Of a DNA stretch of 64,000 bases, positions 25,354 through 34,700 are shown in pieces; within the stretch, counting starts at the first letter, position 1, and every line of letters starts with the position of its first letter. Origin of the DNA: Anaerolineae bacterium (GTDB lineage Bacteria > Chloroflexota > Anaerolineae > Promineifilales > Promineifilaceae); NCBI GenBank assembly GCA_023382655.1, contig JAHDWK010000003.1:248001-312000 (forward strand), written 5' to 3'. The notes beneath the pieces are model-generated. The model saw only the letters and a list, made by a program, of their open reading frames with translations, made no database searches and had not been told where the DNA came from. The position numbers and the translations under genes were made by a program.

Positions 25354-27069
25354 TTACTCTGCTCCTAAAATGTAGTAATAATGCGGCTGGCCGCCGGGCA
25401 GGATTTCCACTTCGATGTCCGGGTAGCTCGCTTCGATTTGGGCGGCGATGGTGGTGGCGTCGGCGGCCGTGACGTCCGCGCCGTAGTAAAGGGAGAGCAG
25501 TTCGCGGTCATCCAGTTCCATCATCTGCAAGACCGTTTGCAGGAGCTCGGTCATATCTGCGCCAGAGGCACAGAGACGGCCGTTCACCAACCCAATCATC
25601 TGGCCATCCCTCACCTCAATCCCGTCCAGGTTCACCGACCGGGTGGCGCGGGTGATTTCGCCGGTCGCCACTTCACGGGCGCTGGCGGTCATGGCCACGG
25701 CCGTGGCCTGCAAATCACCGTCCGGGTCATAAGCGAGCATGGCGCTGAAACCCTGCGGCGCGGTGAGGGTGGGAGCGACGGCTACTTCCTTTGGGCTTAA
25801 ATCCCGTGCTGCTTCCGCCGCCAGGATAATGTTCTTATTGTTGGGCAAAATGATGATTTTGTCGGTAGGCACATCCTGAATAGCCTGGAAAATCTCCTCC
25901 GTGCTGGGGTTATTGGTTTGCCCGCCATTGACGACAAAGGCCGCGCCGAGGCTGCGAAAGATTTGCGCCAATCCGCTGCCTGCGGCCACGGCCACCACGC
26001 CAATTTGTCCCGGCTCAATGGTGGGCGGGGGGGGGGCGGCCGTCTGCCCACCATGCACGATCTCCTCCATTTGCATCTGCATATTTTCCACCACCACATC
26101 GGTGATGTGCCCCAGGCTGATGCCGTAGGAAATGGGTTCGCCGGGGTCTTTAACGTGGATGTGGACTTTAATGGTGGTTTCATCGCCGACGACAACGGTG
26201 GAGTCGCCCATAGCGTCTATGCGGGCGCGCACTTCGGCCACATTCAGGTTGCGCCCCATAAGGATGAATTGCACGTCATAGGGATTTTCCAGATGGCCGC
26301 CTTCGGGCATAGCCAGTTCCTGAGCGGTGATGGTGTGGGAAGCGGGGGCTACAGCTCTTGCCGCTTCATCCAGACTGCCCATCTGCCCGTTGACATAACG
26401 CAGCATTCCTTCCAACACATATACCAGCCCTTGCCCGCCGGAATCAACCACGCCCGCCTGCTTGAGGATGGGCAGCAGATCGGGGGTACGCTCCAGCGCC
26501 TGTTTGCAGCGCCCCAGGGTGCGTTCCAGCATAAAGCGCAGATCAAGACTTTTAGTGGCCGCTTCGGCCGCTTCTTCTGCGCCTTCGCGGATGACGGTGA
26601 GGATGGTGCCTTCTACCGGGCGCATGACACCGCCGTAAGCGGTATCGGCGGCCGTTTGCAGGGCGTTAGCCAGGTCAAGGGCGTCAAACGTTTCTTTATC
26701 TTTCAGGCTGCGTGCCAGACCGCGCCATATCTGGCTGAGGATGACGCCGGAGTTGCCGCGCGCACCCATGAGCGCCCCTTGCGCCAGGGCGTCAGCCATT
26801 TTGCCGGCGTGGGTATCCTCTTTATCCTGGACACGGCCATAAGCCGAACGCATGGTCAGCAGCATGTTTGTGCCCGTGTCACCATCGGGCACCGGAAAGA
26901 CGTTCAGTGAATTAACGTGTTGGTGATTTTGTTCCAGCCAGATGAGACCGGCGCGCGCCATTTTTTTGTATTGTTGGCCGCTACAATGCAGCCATTTCTC
27001 CGGCACGGCCGTCATCTCGGCCACTGTGGGTTGGGTCACGTGGGTTTTCTTCCTCTCTTTTCTCTTCAT
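25354..27069 (-). CDS. DAK2-domain fatty acid kinase-like protein (FakA-like)
   Basis: This 571-residue protein matches the FakA family: a DhaL/DAK2 domain with VFPVPDGDTGTNMLLTM, GARGNSGVILSQIWRG, MRPVEGTILTVIREG and VDSGGQGLVYVLEG (about 50-235), a middle domain with MPEGGHLENPYDVQFILMG, and a C-terminal DegV-like domain with ILPNNKNIILAAEAA. FakA phosphorylates FakB-bound fatty acids so that exogenous fatty acids enter phospholipid synthesis. The Lys/Arg-rich first 12 residues may be an artefact of an upstream start. It is co-transcribed with asp23 and degV. Confidence 0.93.
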   Translation of the reverse strand: MKRKERKKTHVTQPTVAEMTAVPEKWLHCSGQQYKKMARAGLIWLEQNHQHVNSLNVFPVPDGDTGTNMLLTMRSAYGRVQDKEDTHAGKMADALAQGALMGARGNSGVILSQIWRGLARSLKDKETFDALDLANALQTAADTAYGGVMRPVEGTILTVIREGAEEAAEAATKSLDLRFMLERTLGRCKQALERTPDLLPILKQAGVVDSGGQGLVYVLEGMLRYVNGQMGSLDEAARAVAPASHTITAQELAMPEGGHLENPYDVQFILMGRNLNVAEVRARIDAMGDSTVVVGDETTIKVHIHVKDPGEPISYGISLGHITDVVVENMQMQMEEIVHGGQTAAPPPPTIEPGQIGVVAVAAGSGLAQIFRSLGAAFVVNGGQTNNPSTEEIFQAIQDVPTDKIIILPNNKNIILAAEAARDLSPKEVAVAPTLTAPQGFSAMLAYDPDGDLQATAVAMTASAREVATGEITRATRSVNLDGIEVRDGQMIGLVNGRLCASGADMTELLQTVLQMMELDDRELLSLYYGADVTAADATTIAAQIEASYPDIEVEILPGGQPHYYYILGAE

Positions 27070-27070
27070 C

Positions 27071-27135
27071 CACTAAGCAGTTTTACTGTTTACTGCTCAC
27101 TGTTTACTGCTCACTGTTTACTGCTCACTGCTCAC
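27071..27135. repeat. Word-repeat spacer (TTTACTGCTCACTG)
   Basis: At least four TTTACTGCTCACTG words lie between asp23 and the FakA-like gene. They match the words of the spacer at 13647. Here the complementary half is nearly absent (only AAGCAGTTTTACTG). Confidence 0.75.
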
Positions 27136-27491
27136 TGTTCCTCTCTACTCAACCGCAGCCCCTGCACATACACATTCACCTCATGCACAGGCAGGCTGAG
27201 GGCTTTTTCCAGGTGAAACTTGACGGTATGCTGAATGCTCTCGGCGACGGTTTTGATGCGCACGCCATATTCCACAATGACGTACACATCAATGACAATG
27301 CCGCCATCACGCAGGGTCACGTCAATGCCCCGGCGATTGTCGCGGCTCAGCAGTTTGGCAATGCCGGTAGCTACATTTTTCTCGGCCATGCCCACTACTC
27401 CGTAGCATTGGTTAATGGCCTGGTTAGCAATGGTAGACACGGCCGTTGTCGAAATATCAATCATTCCGTAATTGTCGTGTTGTACGGTCAT
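27132..27491 (-). CDS. Asp23/Gls24 family envelope stress protein
   Basis: This 119-residue protein has the Asp23 pattern: IDISTTAVSTIANQAINQCYGVVGMAEKN at the N-terminus, then GIDVTLRDGGIVIDVYVIVEYGVRIKTVAESIQ and VHEVNVYVQGLRLS. Asp23 proteins are membrane-associated cytosolic proteins linked to envelope stress and fatty-acid kinase operons. The position directly before the FakA-like gene is the usual one. No membrane helix is present. Confidence 0.93.
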   Translation of the reverse strand: MTVQHDNYGMIDISTTAVSTIANQAINQCYGVVGMAEKNVATGIAKLLSRDNRRGIDVTLRDGGIVIDVYVIVEYGVRIKTVAESIQHTVKFHLEKALSLPVHEVNVYVQGLRLSREEQ

Positions 27492-27500
27492 ATATTTTTT

Positions 27501-27545
27501 CAGGAGATTGGAGATTTACTCGAATCTCCAATCTCTCAATCTCCT
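27501..27545. repeat. Word-repeat hairpin (CAGGAGATTGGAGATT)
   Basis: CAGGAGATTGGAGATT - tactcg - AATCTCCAATCTCTCAATCTCCTG lies between the mevalonate kinase stop and the asp23 start. It is the same family as 24365 and 25276. Confidence 0.8.
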
Positions 27546-27577
27546 GGCCGAATTGTATCACAAGCCCCCATTATGGG

Positions 27578-28513
27578 TTAAGCCAGGGTGGTGATCAGCA
27601 CCCTTTTAGCGCCGGCAGCGAGCAGAGCGGCGTGTACGACCGTTTCCATTTCTGGCGTGACCAGGGCGATCATATTCCCGCCCCGGCCGGCGCCGCTGAG
27701 TTTAGCGCCTGAGGCGCCAGCAGCAATGGCGGTCGTGACCAGCCGGTCTAGTTCCGGTGAAGAAACGGTCATTTCTTGGAGCAGGGCATGATTTTCCACC
27801 ATGAGCGGCCCCAGGGCAGCCACGTCACCCGTTTCAATAGCGGCGCGGGCAGCCTGGGTGATACGGCCGCAGCCGTCAAACAGTGCCTCGAACTTTACCG
27901 GGTTTTCCTGCCACTGGCGGCGCACGTCACCAACGGCGATTTTGGTGCTGCTGCGCACGCCGGTGTCGGCCACCAGCAGGTGCAGGGGCCGGGCCACGGT
28001 AAACGGTTCAATGTGGTTTTGGCGTTGCTGGCGAATGAAGTAGACGGGCATTTCGTAGGCGACAACGGTGTTGTCAATGCCGCTGGGCGTACCGTGATGG
28101 ATTTTTTCCACTTCATAAGTCAGCGTGGAAACCCATTCAGGCGTAGCTAGATGGGACACACCCAAAAATTCCGCCAGGGCGCGGACGACGGCGGCAGTGA
28201 TGGCCGCGCCGCTGCCCAGGCCGCTGGCCACAGGAATCTGGCTGCTGACGGTGATGGTCATGTCGGGCAAGGTGGGCAGGTTCACGGCCGTTTGCACCTG
28301 CCGAATCACGGCCGCCAGGGGATCATCCGGTGGGGCGTCACTGAGCAACATATCTTGTCCTAAGTCGGGGGCGATGAGGCGGATGCCGGGTTGCGTGGCG
28401 GAAGCGACGACGGCCGTGGCCCGCAGTTGGGTGAGGGGAATGGCGATGGCGGGACGGCCGTAGACCACCGCATGTTCGCCAAAGAGGATGATTTTGCCGG
28501 GGGCAGTAGCCAT
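27578..28513 (-). CDS. mvk: Mevalonate kinase
   Basis: This 311-residue GHMP kinase phosphorylates mevalonate in isoprenoid precursor synthesis. Visible motifs are APGKIILFGEHAVVYGRPAIA (N-terminal, substrate side), PVASGLGSGAAITAAVVRAL (ATP-binding P-loop-like motif 2), HGTPSGIDNTV and KLSGAGRGGNMIAL (motif 3). A mevalonate pathway fits several Chloroflexota lineages. The neighbouring prenyltransferase gene on the same strand would use polyprenyl phosphate, so the pair may share isoprenoid function (inference). Confidence 0.95.
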   Translation of the reverse strand: MATAPGKIILFGEHAVVYGRPAIAIPLTQLRATAVVASATQPGIRLIAPDLGQDMLLSDAPPDDPLAAVIRQVQTAVNLPTLPDMTITVSSQIPVASGLGSGAAITAAVVRALAEFLGVSHLATPEWVSTLTYEVEKIHHGTPSGIDNTVVAYEMPVYFIRQQRQNHIEPFTVARPLHLLVADTGVRSSTKIAVGDVRRQWQENPVKFEALFDGCGRITQAARAAIETGDVAALGPLMVENHALLQEMTVSSPELDRLVTTAIAAGASGAKLSGAGRGGNMIALVTPEMETVVHAALLAAGAKRVLITTLA

Positions 28514-28514
28514 G

Positions 28515-28586
28515 AAGAGATTGGGAGATTGGGAGATTGGGAGATTGGGAGCGAGATTAATCTCTCAGTCTCTTAATCTCCTAATC
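28515..28586. repeat. Word-repeat spacer (GAGATTGGGAGATTGG)
   Basis: Four GGGAGATT words are followed by AATCTCTCAGTCTCTTAATCTCCTAATCTC. It forms a long hairpin between the prenyltransferase stop and mevalonate kinase start. Confidence 0.8.
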
Positions 28587-29456
28587 TCAAAAAACATAGA
28601 TCACCGCAAAAACGGTGAGCGCAAACAAAGCAATGGTCACCTGCAGCGGGCGGTCGCGTAGGGCGATCTCTTCCGGCGCGCCGCCTTCGTGGCGCACATG
28701 GATCAGGTACATATAGCGGAAGATGCCGTACATCAGGAAGGGAATGGTGAGCATCATGGTATGGTTGGTGGGCAACCCTTCGGCCAGAAAGGTGTACAGG
28801 CTGTAAAAAACCAGGACGCTGGTGGTGACCAAGCCTAACATACGGTCAATCAGATCCAGGTTGTATTCTTGCAGGATTTTGCGGTGCTTTTCGGCGTCTT
28901 CGCCCAGCAGCACCAGTTCGTGCCGCCGTTTGCCCAACACCAGAAAGAGCGCCAAAAAGCCGCCAAACAGGTAGAGCCAGGGCGAAAATCGTTCGACTTC
29001 AATAACGGCGACGCCGGAGGCAATGCGCAGCACAAAACCGAGCGCGACGATCATCACATCAAACAACACCACGTTTTTTAGCCAGAAGGTGTAAGCGATC
29101 TGGCTAAGCAAATAGGTGAGCAGAATGATGGCAAACACGGCCGAGAGGAAATAACCGGCGATGAGACTGCCCACAGCAAAGACAACAGCGGCGATAGCAG
29201 CCACGGTGGGACTGAGTTGGCCGGAGGGCAACGGCCGTAGCCGCTTTGTGGGGTGCTGCCGGTCACTTTCAATATCCCCCAGGTCATTCATCAAATAGAC
29301 CGCGCTTGACATAAGGCACAAAAGTATAAAGGCTATAACCGTGCTTAATACACTTTCGGGTTCGTCCAATTTGCCATCAAAAAAGAGGGCGACAAAGACA
29401 AACCCATTTTTCGGCCATTGGCGCGGTCGCATTGTTTTGAGCAAAGCAATAAACAC
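28587..29456 (-). CDS. UbiA family prenyltransferase, decaprenyl-phosphate phosphoribosyltransferase-like
   Basis: This 289-residue integral membrane protein has about eight or nine helices. The Asp-rich motif NDLGDIESDRQHPTKRLRPLPSG (residues 57-79) and the second site YLLSQIAYTFWLKNVVLFDVM are typical of the UbiA fold. The N-terminal MRPRQWPKNGFVF and overall pattern match the decaprenyl-phosphate phosphoribosyltransferase branch (DPPR synthase, Rv3806c family), which transfers phosphoribose from PRPP for arabinan-type precursors. UbiA substrate cannot be proven by sequence alone. Confidence 0.88.
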   Translation of the reverse strand: MFIALLKTMRPRQWPKNGFVFVALFFDGKLDEPESVLSTVIAFILLCLMSSAVYLMNDLGDIESDRQHPTKRLRPLPSGQLSPTVAAIAAVVFAVGSLIAGYFLSAVFAIILLTYLLSQIAYTFWLKNVVLFDVMIVALGFVLRIASGVAVIEVERFSPWLYLFGGFLALFLVLGKRRHELVLLGEDAEKHRKILQEYNLDLIDRMLGLVTTSVLVFYSLYTFLAEGLPTNHTMMLTIPFLMYGIFRYMYLIHVRHEGGAPEEIALRDRPLQVTIALFALTVFAVIYVF

Positions 29457-29467
29457 GTAAACCTCCT

Positions 29468-29535
29468 GTGGACGGTTATGCGTAATCGGGCTTCGGTTTA
29501 CGGATTTCCGATTACGGATTACGGATTACCGATTA
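29468..29535. repeat. Word-repeat spacer (GTAATCGGGCTTCGG / CCGATTACGGATTACGG)
   Basis: GCGTAATCGGGCTTCGGTTTACGG is followed by ATTTCCGATTACGGATTACGGATTACCGATTA. It lies in the divergent gap between the prenyltransferase and the response regulator. It mixes words seen at 12992 and 23390. Confidence 0.7.
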
Positions 29536-29631
29536 TATGGCACGGCCGTGCCCCGTGCATCATTTTTCGTTCCCCACCATATCCTTTATAATGTCGTCAT
29601 TCCGCCGGAAAAGTTAGTGCAGCAAAAAGCA

Positions 29632-30288
29632 ATGGACGAAACTATAAGCATAACACGGGCGCCTCACGCCGGTTCAGAGATTTTGGTCGTAGATGATGTA
29701 CGCGAAAATCTGCGACTGTTGGTGCGTCTATTAGTGGAACGGGGGTATAAAGTGCGGCCTATATCCAACGGCCGTATGGCCCTCACCGCTGCCCAAATTG
29801 CCCCACCTGACCTCATTTTGCTGGACATTCTCATGCCTGAACTCGATGGCTACCAGGTATGCCAGCAGCTAAAAGCGGACGAAACTACCCGCCACATCCC
29901 CGTCATTTTCATTAGCGCCCTGCACGAACAGATGGACATAGTCCGCGCCTTTGCTGTGGGCGGCGTGGACTACATCACCAAACCTTTCCAGACGGAAGAG
30001 ACACTGGCCCGCGTGCACACGCACCTCACCATCGGCAAATTGCAGAAAGAACTGGCCCAGAAAAACCGGGAACTGCAAGCGCAAAATGAAAACCTGCAAG
30101 ACGCGCTCAACAGCATCAAAACCCTGAGCGGCTTGCTGCCCATCTGCGCCAACTGCAAAAAAATACGGGATGATGACGGCTACTGGCACACGGTAGAAGC
30201 CTACATCCGCGACCATTCCGATGCCATTTTTAGTCATGGCATCTGCCCCGATTGCATGACCGAGTTGTACCCTGACTATAAGAGGTGA
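29632..30288 (+). CDS. Response regulator with C-terminal cysteine-pair signature
   Basis: The ATG at 29632 is chosen because a TATAAT at 29587-29592 places transcription start downstream of the earlier in-frame ATG. The 218-residue protein has a receiver domain (EILVVDDVREN, LILLDILMPELDGYQV with the phospho-Asp, and YITKPFQ). A coiled coil (KLQKELAQKNRELQAQNENL) and a C-terminal block with PICANCKKIRDDDGYW and HGICPDCM follow. That block is a recurrent tail in regulators and hybrid kinases whose function is unknown; its two Cys pairs could bind metal. It has no DNA-binding domain. Confidence 0.9.
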   Translation: MDETISITRAPHAGSEILVVDDVRENLRLLVRLLVERGYKVRPISNGRMALTAAQIAPPDLILLDILMPELDGYQVCQQLKADETTRHIPVIFISALHEQMDIVRAFAVGGVDYITKPFQTEETLARVHTHLTIGKLQKELAQKNRELQAQNENLQDALNSIKTLSGLLPICANCKKIRDDDGYWHTVEAYIRDHSDAIFSHGICPDCMTELYPDYKR

Positions 30289-30303
30289 GGGACAATTGCC
30301 GGT

Positions 30304-31482
30304 TTAGAGTTCGTCAGCCACTTTTGCCAGTCGTTCGACGGCGCGTTCCAGGTCACTTTGGGCGGTGGAGATGGCAAAGCGGAGGTGGCCTTCGCCGCTG
30401 CGACCAAAGGCGCTGCCGGGCACGCTGGCGATCTGGGCTTTCTCCAGCAGCGTATCGGCCAATTCCAGGCTGTTTCGTTGAGAATGGGTAAAACGGGGGA
30501 AGAGATAAAACGCCCCTTCTATTGAGCGACATGCCACGCCCTCAATTTCATTTAACGCTTTGACCATAAAGTCGCGCCGCTGCTGGTAAGAGGCGCACAT
30601 AGCGGCGATGTTATCTTGCGGGCCGTTCAGGGCGGCGATGCAAGCGTACATGGTGAAGGTGGCGGCGCAGGAGACGGTCTGGCCGTTCATGCGCGTGGCC
30701 AGCCGGATGATGTCCGGCGCGGCCACCAGCCAGCCCATGCGCCAGCCGGTCATGGCGTAGGATTTGGTCAGACCGCCTACGGTGAGGGTGCGTTCGGCCA
30801 TGTGGGGGAGGGCGGCAATGGAGAGGTGGACACGGCCGTCAAACACCAACTTCTCATATATCTCATCCGCGATCACAAACAGGTCCGCTTCCAGGGCAAC
30901 GGCGGCAATGGCCGCCAACTCCTCTTTGGTGAGGACACGCCCGGTGGGGTTACAGGGATTATTGACCATAATGGCTTTGGTGCGCGGGGTGAGCTTTGCC
31001 CGTAGCCGTTCGGCCGTCACGCGGAAATTATCTTCGCTGGGCAGGCTGATGGGCACGGCCGTGCCCCCCGCCAGCGTCACCATCGGTGGATAGGAAACCC
31101 AATGTGGCTCTAAAATCAGCACCTCGTCGCCCGGATTCAGCACCGCGCACAGCCCCAGATACAGTGCCCACTTACCACCCGGCGTCAGGATAATCTGGTG
31201 ACGCGGGTCGGGCACGGGTACGCCATTTTCCCGCGCCATCTTGGCCGCCACTGCCTCTAGCGCCTGGGGGATGCCTACCATAGGCGCGGGATAATGGGTA
31301 CGGCCGTCGCGCAAAGCGGTAATCGTGGCCTGGACAATGTGTTCCGGCGTATCAAAATCCGGGTCGCCACCCGCCAGGGCGATTACGTCCAGGCCCGCGG
31401 CCTGCATCGCTTTGGCTTTGTCGTTCACCGCCAGCGTCATAGAGGGAGGCAAATCCCGCAATTTTTGGGAAAGTTCTTTCAT
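30304..31482 (-). CDS. Class I/II pyridoxal-phosphate aminotransferase (aspartate aminotransferase-like)
   Basis: The ATG at 31482 has AAAGGAGGA just upstream, which decides the start. The 392-residue protein shows ALAGGDPDFDTPEHI, YPAPMVGIPQALEAVA, LTPGGKWALY, NNPCNPTGRVL, DEIYEKLVFDG and the PLP lysine motif GLTKSYAMTGWRMGW. It belongs to fold type I subgroup Igamma-like enzymes that transfer amino groups between amino acids and 2-oxo acids. It is convergent with the response regulator (15 bp between stops). Substrate is not resolved from sequence. Confidence 0.93.
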   Translation of the reverse strand: MKELSQKLRDLPPSMTLAVNDKAKAMQAAGLDVIALAGGDPDFDTPEHIVQATITALRDGRTHYPAPMVGIPQALEAVAAKMARENGVPVPDPRHQIILTPGGKWALYLGLCAVLNPGDEVLILEPHWVSYPPMVTLAGGTAVPISLPSEDNFRVTAERLRAKLTPRTKAIMVNNPCNPTGRVLTKEELAAIAAVALEADLFVIADEIYEKLVFDGRVHLSIAALPHMAERTLTVGGLTKSYAMTGWRMGWLVAAPDIIRLATRMNGQTVSCAATFTMYACIAALNGPQDNIAAMCASYQQRRDFMVKALNEIEGVACRSIEGAFYLFPRFTHSQRNSLELADTLLEKAQIASVPGSAFGRSGEGHLRFAISTAQSDLERAVERLAKVADEL

Positions 31483-31597
31483 AGATTTCCTCCTTTGCGT
31501 AGAGCGATTTGGAAAATCGCTTGACAACTGTGGCCTCTACGTCCGATTTTGCATTGACCAACCGTTAAGAATGGTAGACAATGCCCCCTTGGGCGCT

Positions 31598-31650
31598 GTT
31601 TGTAGTGACTGCTTTAGCGGGCGAAACTGGCTAAAACTGTTACCACAAAC
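31598..31650. repeat. TTTGTAGT...ACAAAC hairpin element, copy A
   Basis: GTTTGTAGTgaCTGCTTTAGCGGGC - GAAACTGGCTAAAactgtTACcACAAAC forms an imperfect hairpin in the leader of the M14 carboxypeptidase. A close relative is at 61463 and a third at 38808. Confidence 0.7.
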
Positions 31651-31714
31651 GTATAACATTTCGGGGGGAAGTATAACACAAAAGCACAGAAGTGTTTACA
31701 TAAGAGGTGAAATC

Positions 31715-34700
31715 ATGAGAAGAATGAGTTTGTTGCTGATACTGTTAATGGCCGGGACGGGGCTGGCCTTTTGGCTGGTCGCCCGGCCGGCGCCGGCCGC
31801 CAACCACCCCACGCTGGAACATGAGATTGTGGTGGTGCGCGCTTATTTTGATGATCCGGCCATTGTGGCCGTGGTGGCCCGCACCCAGGAACCCTGGGAA
31901 GTGGATTACCACAAGAACTTCATGGTTTTGGAAGTGGACGCCGCCGAATACCAGGAATTGGAGCGGCTGGGGCTGCGGCTGGAGGTGGACGCGGAGCTAA
32001 CGGCCGAGATCAATAAAATCCGCCTGCCGCTGCCTGACCAGGTGAGCGGTATTCCCGGCTATCCTTGTTACCGCACGGTGGAAGAGACATTCGCCACGGC
32101 CGTGGCCCTGGCCGCCAACTACCCCACCCTGGCCGAATGGATAGACGTGGGCGACTCGTGGGAAAAGACCGCCGGTTTGGGTGGTTATGATATGCAGGTG
32201 TTGATCCTGACCAACGAGGCGATCCAGGCTGATAAACCCAAACTGTTTGTCACTTCGGCCATTCATGCCCGTGAATACACCACCGCCGAATTGATGACCC
32301 GTTTTGCCGAATACCTGATCTACGCCTACAACACCGACGCCGACGCCACCTGGCTGCTGGATCACCACGAAGTTCACCTGATGTTGCACACGAACCCGGA
32401 CGGCCGTAAACAAGCCGAAACCGGCCTCTCCTGGCGCAAAAACACCAACCAGAATTATTGCGGGCCTACATCTTCAAGCCGAGGAGCCGATCTGAACCGT
32501 AACTTCCAGTTCCAATGGGGCTGCTGCGGCGGCTCCAGCGGCAACGAGTGTAGTGAAACCTTTCGCGGCCCATCCCCCGCCTCTGAGCCAGAGGTGCAGG
32601 CAGTACAAAATTACATCTTCGCCAACTATCCCGACCTGCGCGACCCTGACCTGAACGCGGCTGCCCCTGTCACCACTACCGGCATCTACCTGGACATTCA
32701 CAGCTACAGCGAACTGGTGTTGTGGTCCTGGGGTTTTACCGCCACACCCACCGCCAATGGCACGGCTTTGCAGACGTTGGGCCGCAAAATGGCCTACTTC
32801 AACGGCTACTTCCCCGAACAAGCCATTGGCCTGTACCCCACCGATGGCACCACCGATGATTTTGGCTATGGCGAGTTAGGCTTGCCCTCTTATACCTTTG
32901 AACTGGGCACCGCCTTCTTCCAGGGATGTGGGTTTTTTGAAAACGACATTATTCCCGGCAACATGCCCGCCCTGATCTACGCGGCCAAGGCGGCGCGTGA
33001 ACCATATCTGGCCCCGGCCGGGCCAGAGCCGCTAGATGTGGAAGTGAGCGAGATCATCGTAGAATCGGGCACGCCGGTGACACTCACGGCCGTGCTCAAC
33101 GATACTCGCTACAACAACCAGAACGGCACGGAACCCACCCAAAACATCGCTGCCGGCGAGTATTACCTGGACACGCCCCCCTGGATTACGGAAACGACGC
33201 CGGTGGCGCTGCCGCTGACGGCCGTAGACGGCAATTTTAACAGCCCGGTCGAGGCGGCTTATGCGGTCATTGATACCTCGGTGTTGGCCGACGGCCGTCA
33301 CCTCATTTACGTGCGGGGTCAGGACGCCACTGGTCAGTGGGGCGTCGTTAGCGCCGCCTTCCTCTTTATTGTGGACCCGGCCATCGCCCCCGTGTTGGCG
33401 GGCGAAGTGTCGGCGGCGGATACTGGCTTGCCGCTGGCGGCTACCATCACGGCCAACACCATCTTCCAGACTCAGACCGATCCGCTCACCGGCATTTACC
33501 AGATGCAGGTGATCAGCGATACATATGCGATCACGGCCGTGCCCGACGACCCCAATTACGCCAGCGCCACCGTCAGCGGCATTGTGGCCCAAAACAGCCA
33601 GACCGTCGTGCAAGATTTCCAGCTTTACCCCTATTGTGATGTCTTCTTTGATGATGTGGAAGCGGGCAATATCGGCTGGACATTCGATCCCCCCTGGGCC
33701 ATTACCACTGAAGCGTCGCACAGCCCCACCCACTCCTGGACAGACAGCCCTGGCGGGAATTACACCAATAACCGCAACATTGCCATTACTTCACCCATCA
33801 TAGATCTGACCGACTACACAAATATCAGGTTGAATTACTGGCAAATATGCGACACCGAAGCCGATTACGACTTCTGTCATGTAGAAGTGTCTGCTGACGG
33901 CGGGACAAACTGGTACGAAATTGGGAGCTTCGATGGGCCGCATACACAGTGGGAAGAGATAACGCTGGATGCTTCGCTGCTGGACAATCAGGCCAACGCC
34001 CGCATCCGCTTCCGCTTCACGTCTGACGTGTCGTTGGTGGATGATGGCTGGCATGTGGATGATATTCGGCTGCGCGGGGCCGGGCCGGCCTGTGTGGATT
34101 ATGTGGCGCCGAATGCCAGTTTCACCACTTCTAGCCCGGATGCTTTGGGCGAAGCCACCCAGTTTAACAATGAATCTACTGGCTCTGAACTGACCTTTGC
34201 CTGGGACTTTGGCGATGGCAACAGCAGCACCCTGGTGAACCCCGCGCACACCTATGCCGCTGTCGGCAGTTACACCGTCACCCTGACGGCAACGAATAAC
34301 CTGGGCAGCGATGTAGCTACGGCCGTTGTCGAAATCTGGAACGCACCCCAGGCCAGCTTCATCGCCCCATCGTTGCTGCCGTTGGGGGAAACGGCAGTCT
34401 TCACCAACACCTCCACCGGCGACAACCTGACCCACCTGTGGGACTTTGGCGATGGCAATACCAGCACCGAGACCAACCCCAGCCACCTGTACGCGGCCGA
34501 AGGGGATTACACCGTGACGCTGACGGCACAAAATGAAGTGGGTAGTGATGTGGCCACGGCTGTTGTTTCCATCTTAGCCATGCCCCAGGCCGCCTTTACC
34601 GCCACCAACCCCACCGAACTGGGCAGCGCCACCATCTTCACCAATACCTCCACCGGCGGCGCACTCTCCTTCTGGTGGGACTTTGGCGACACCACCACCA

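Noticed and set aside
31325..31714. N-terminal extension of the M14 carboxypeptidase frame upstream of 31715
   Set aside because: It is antisense to the aminotransferase gene and runs through a hairpin; the 31715 start gives a clear signal peptide.
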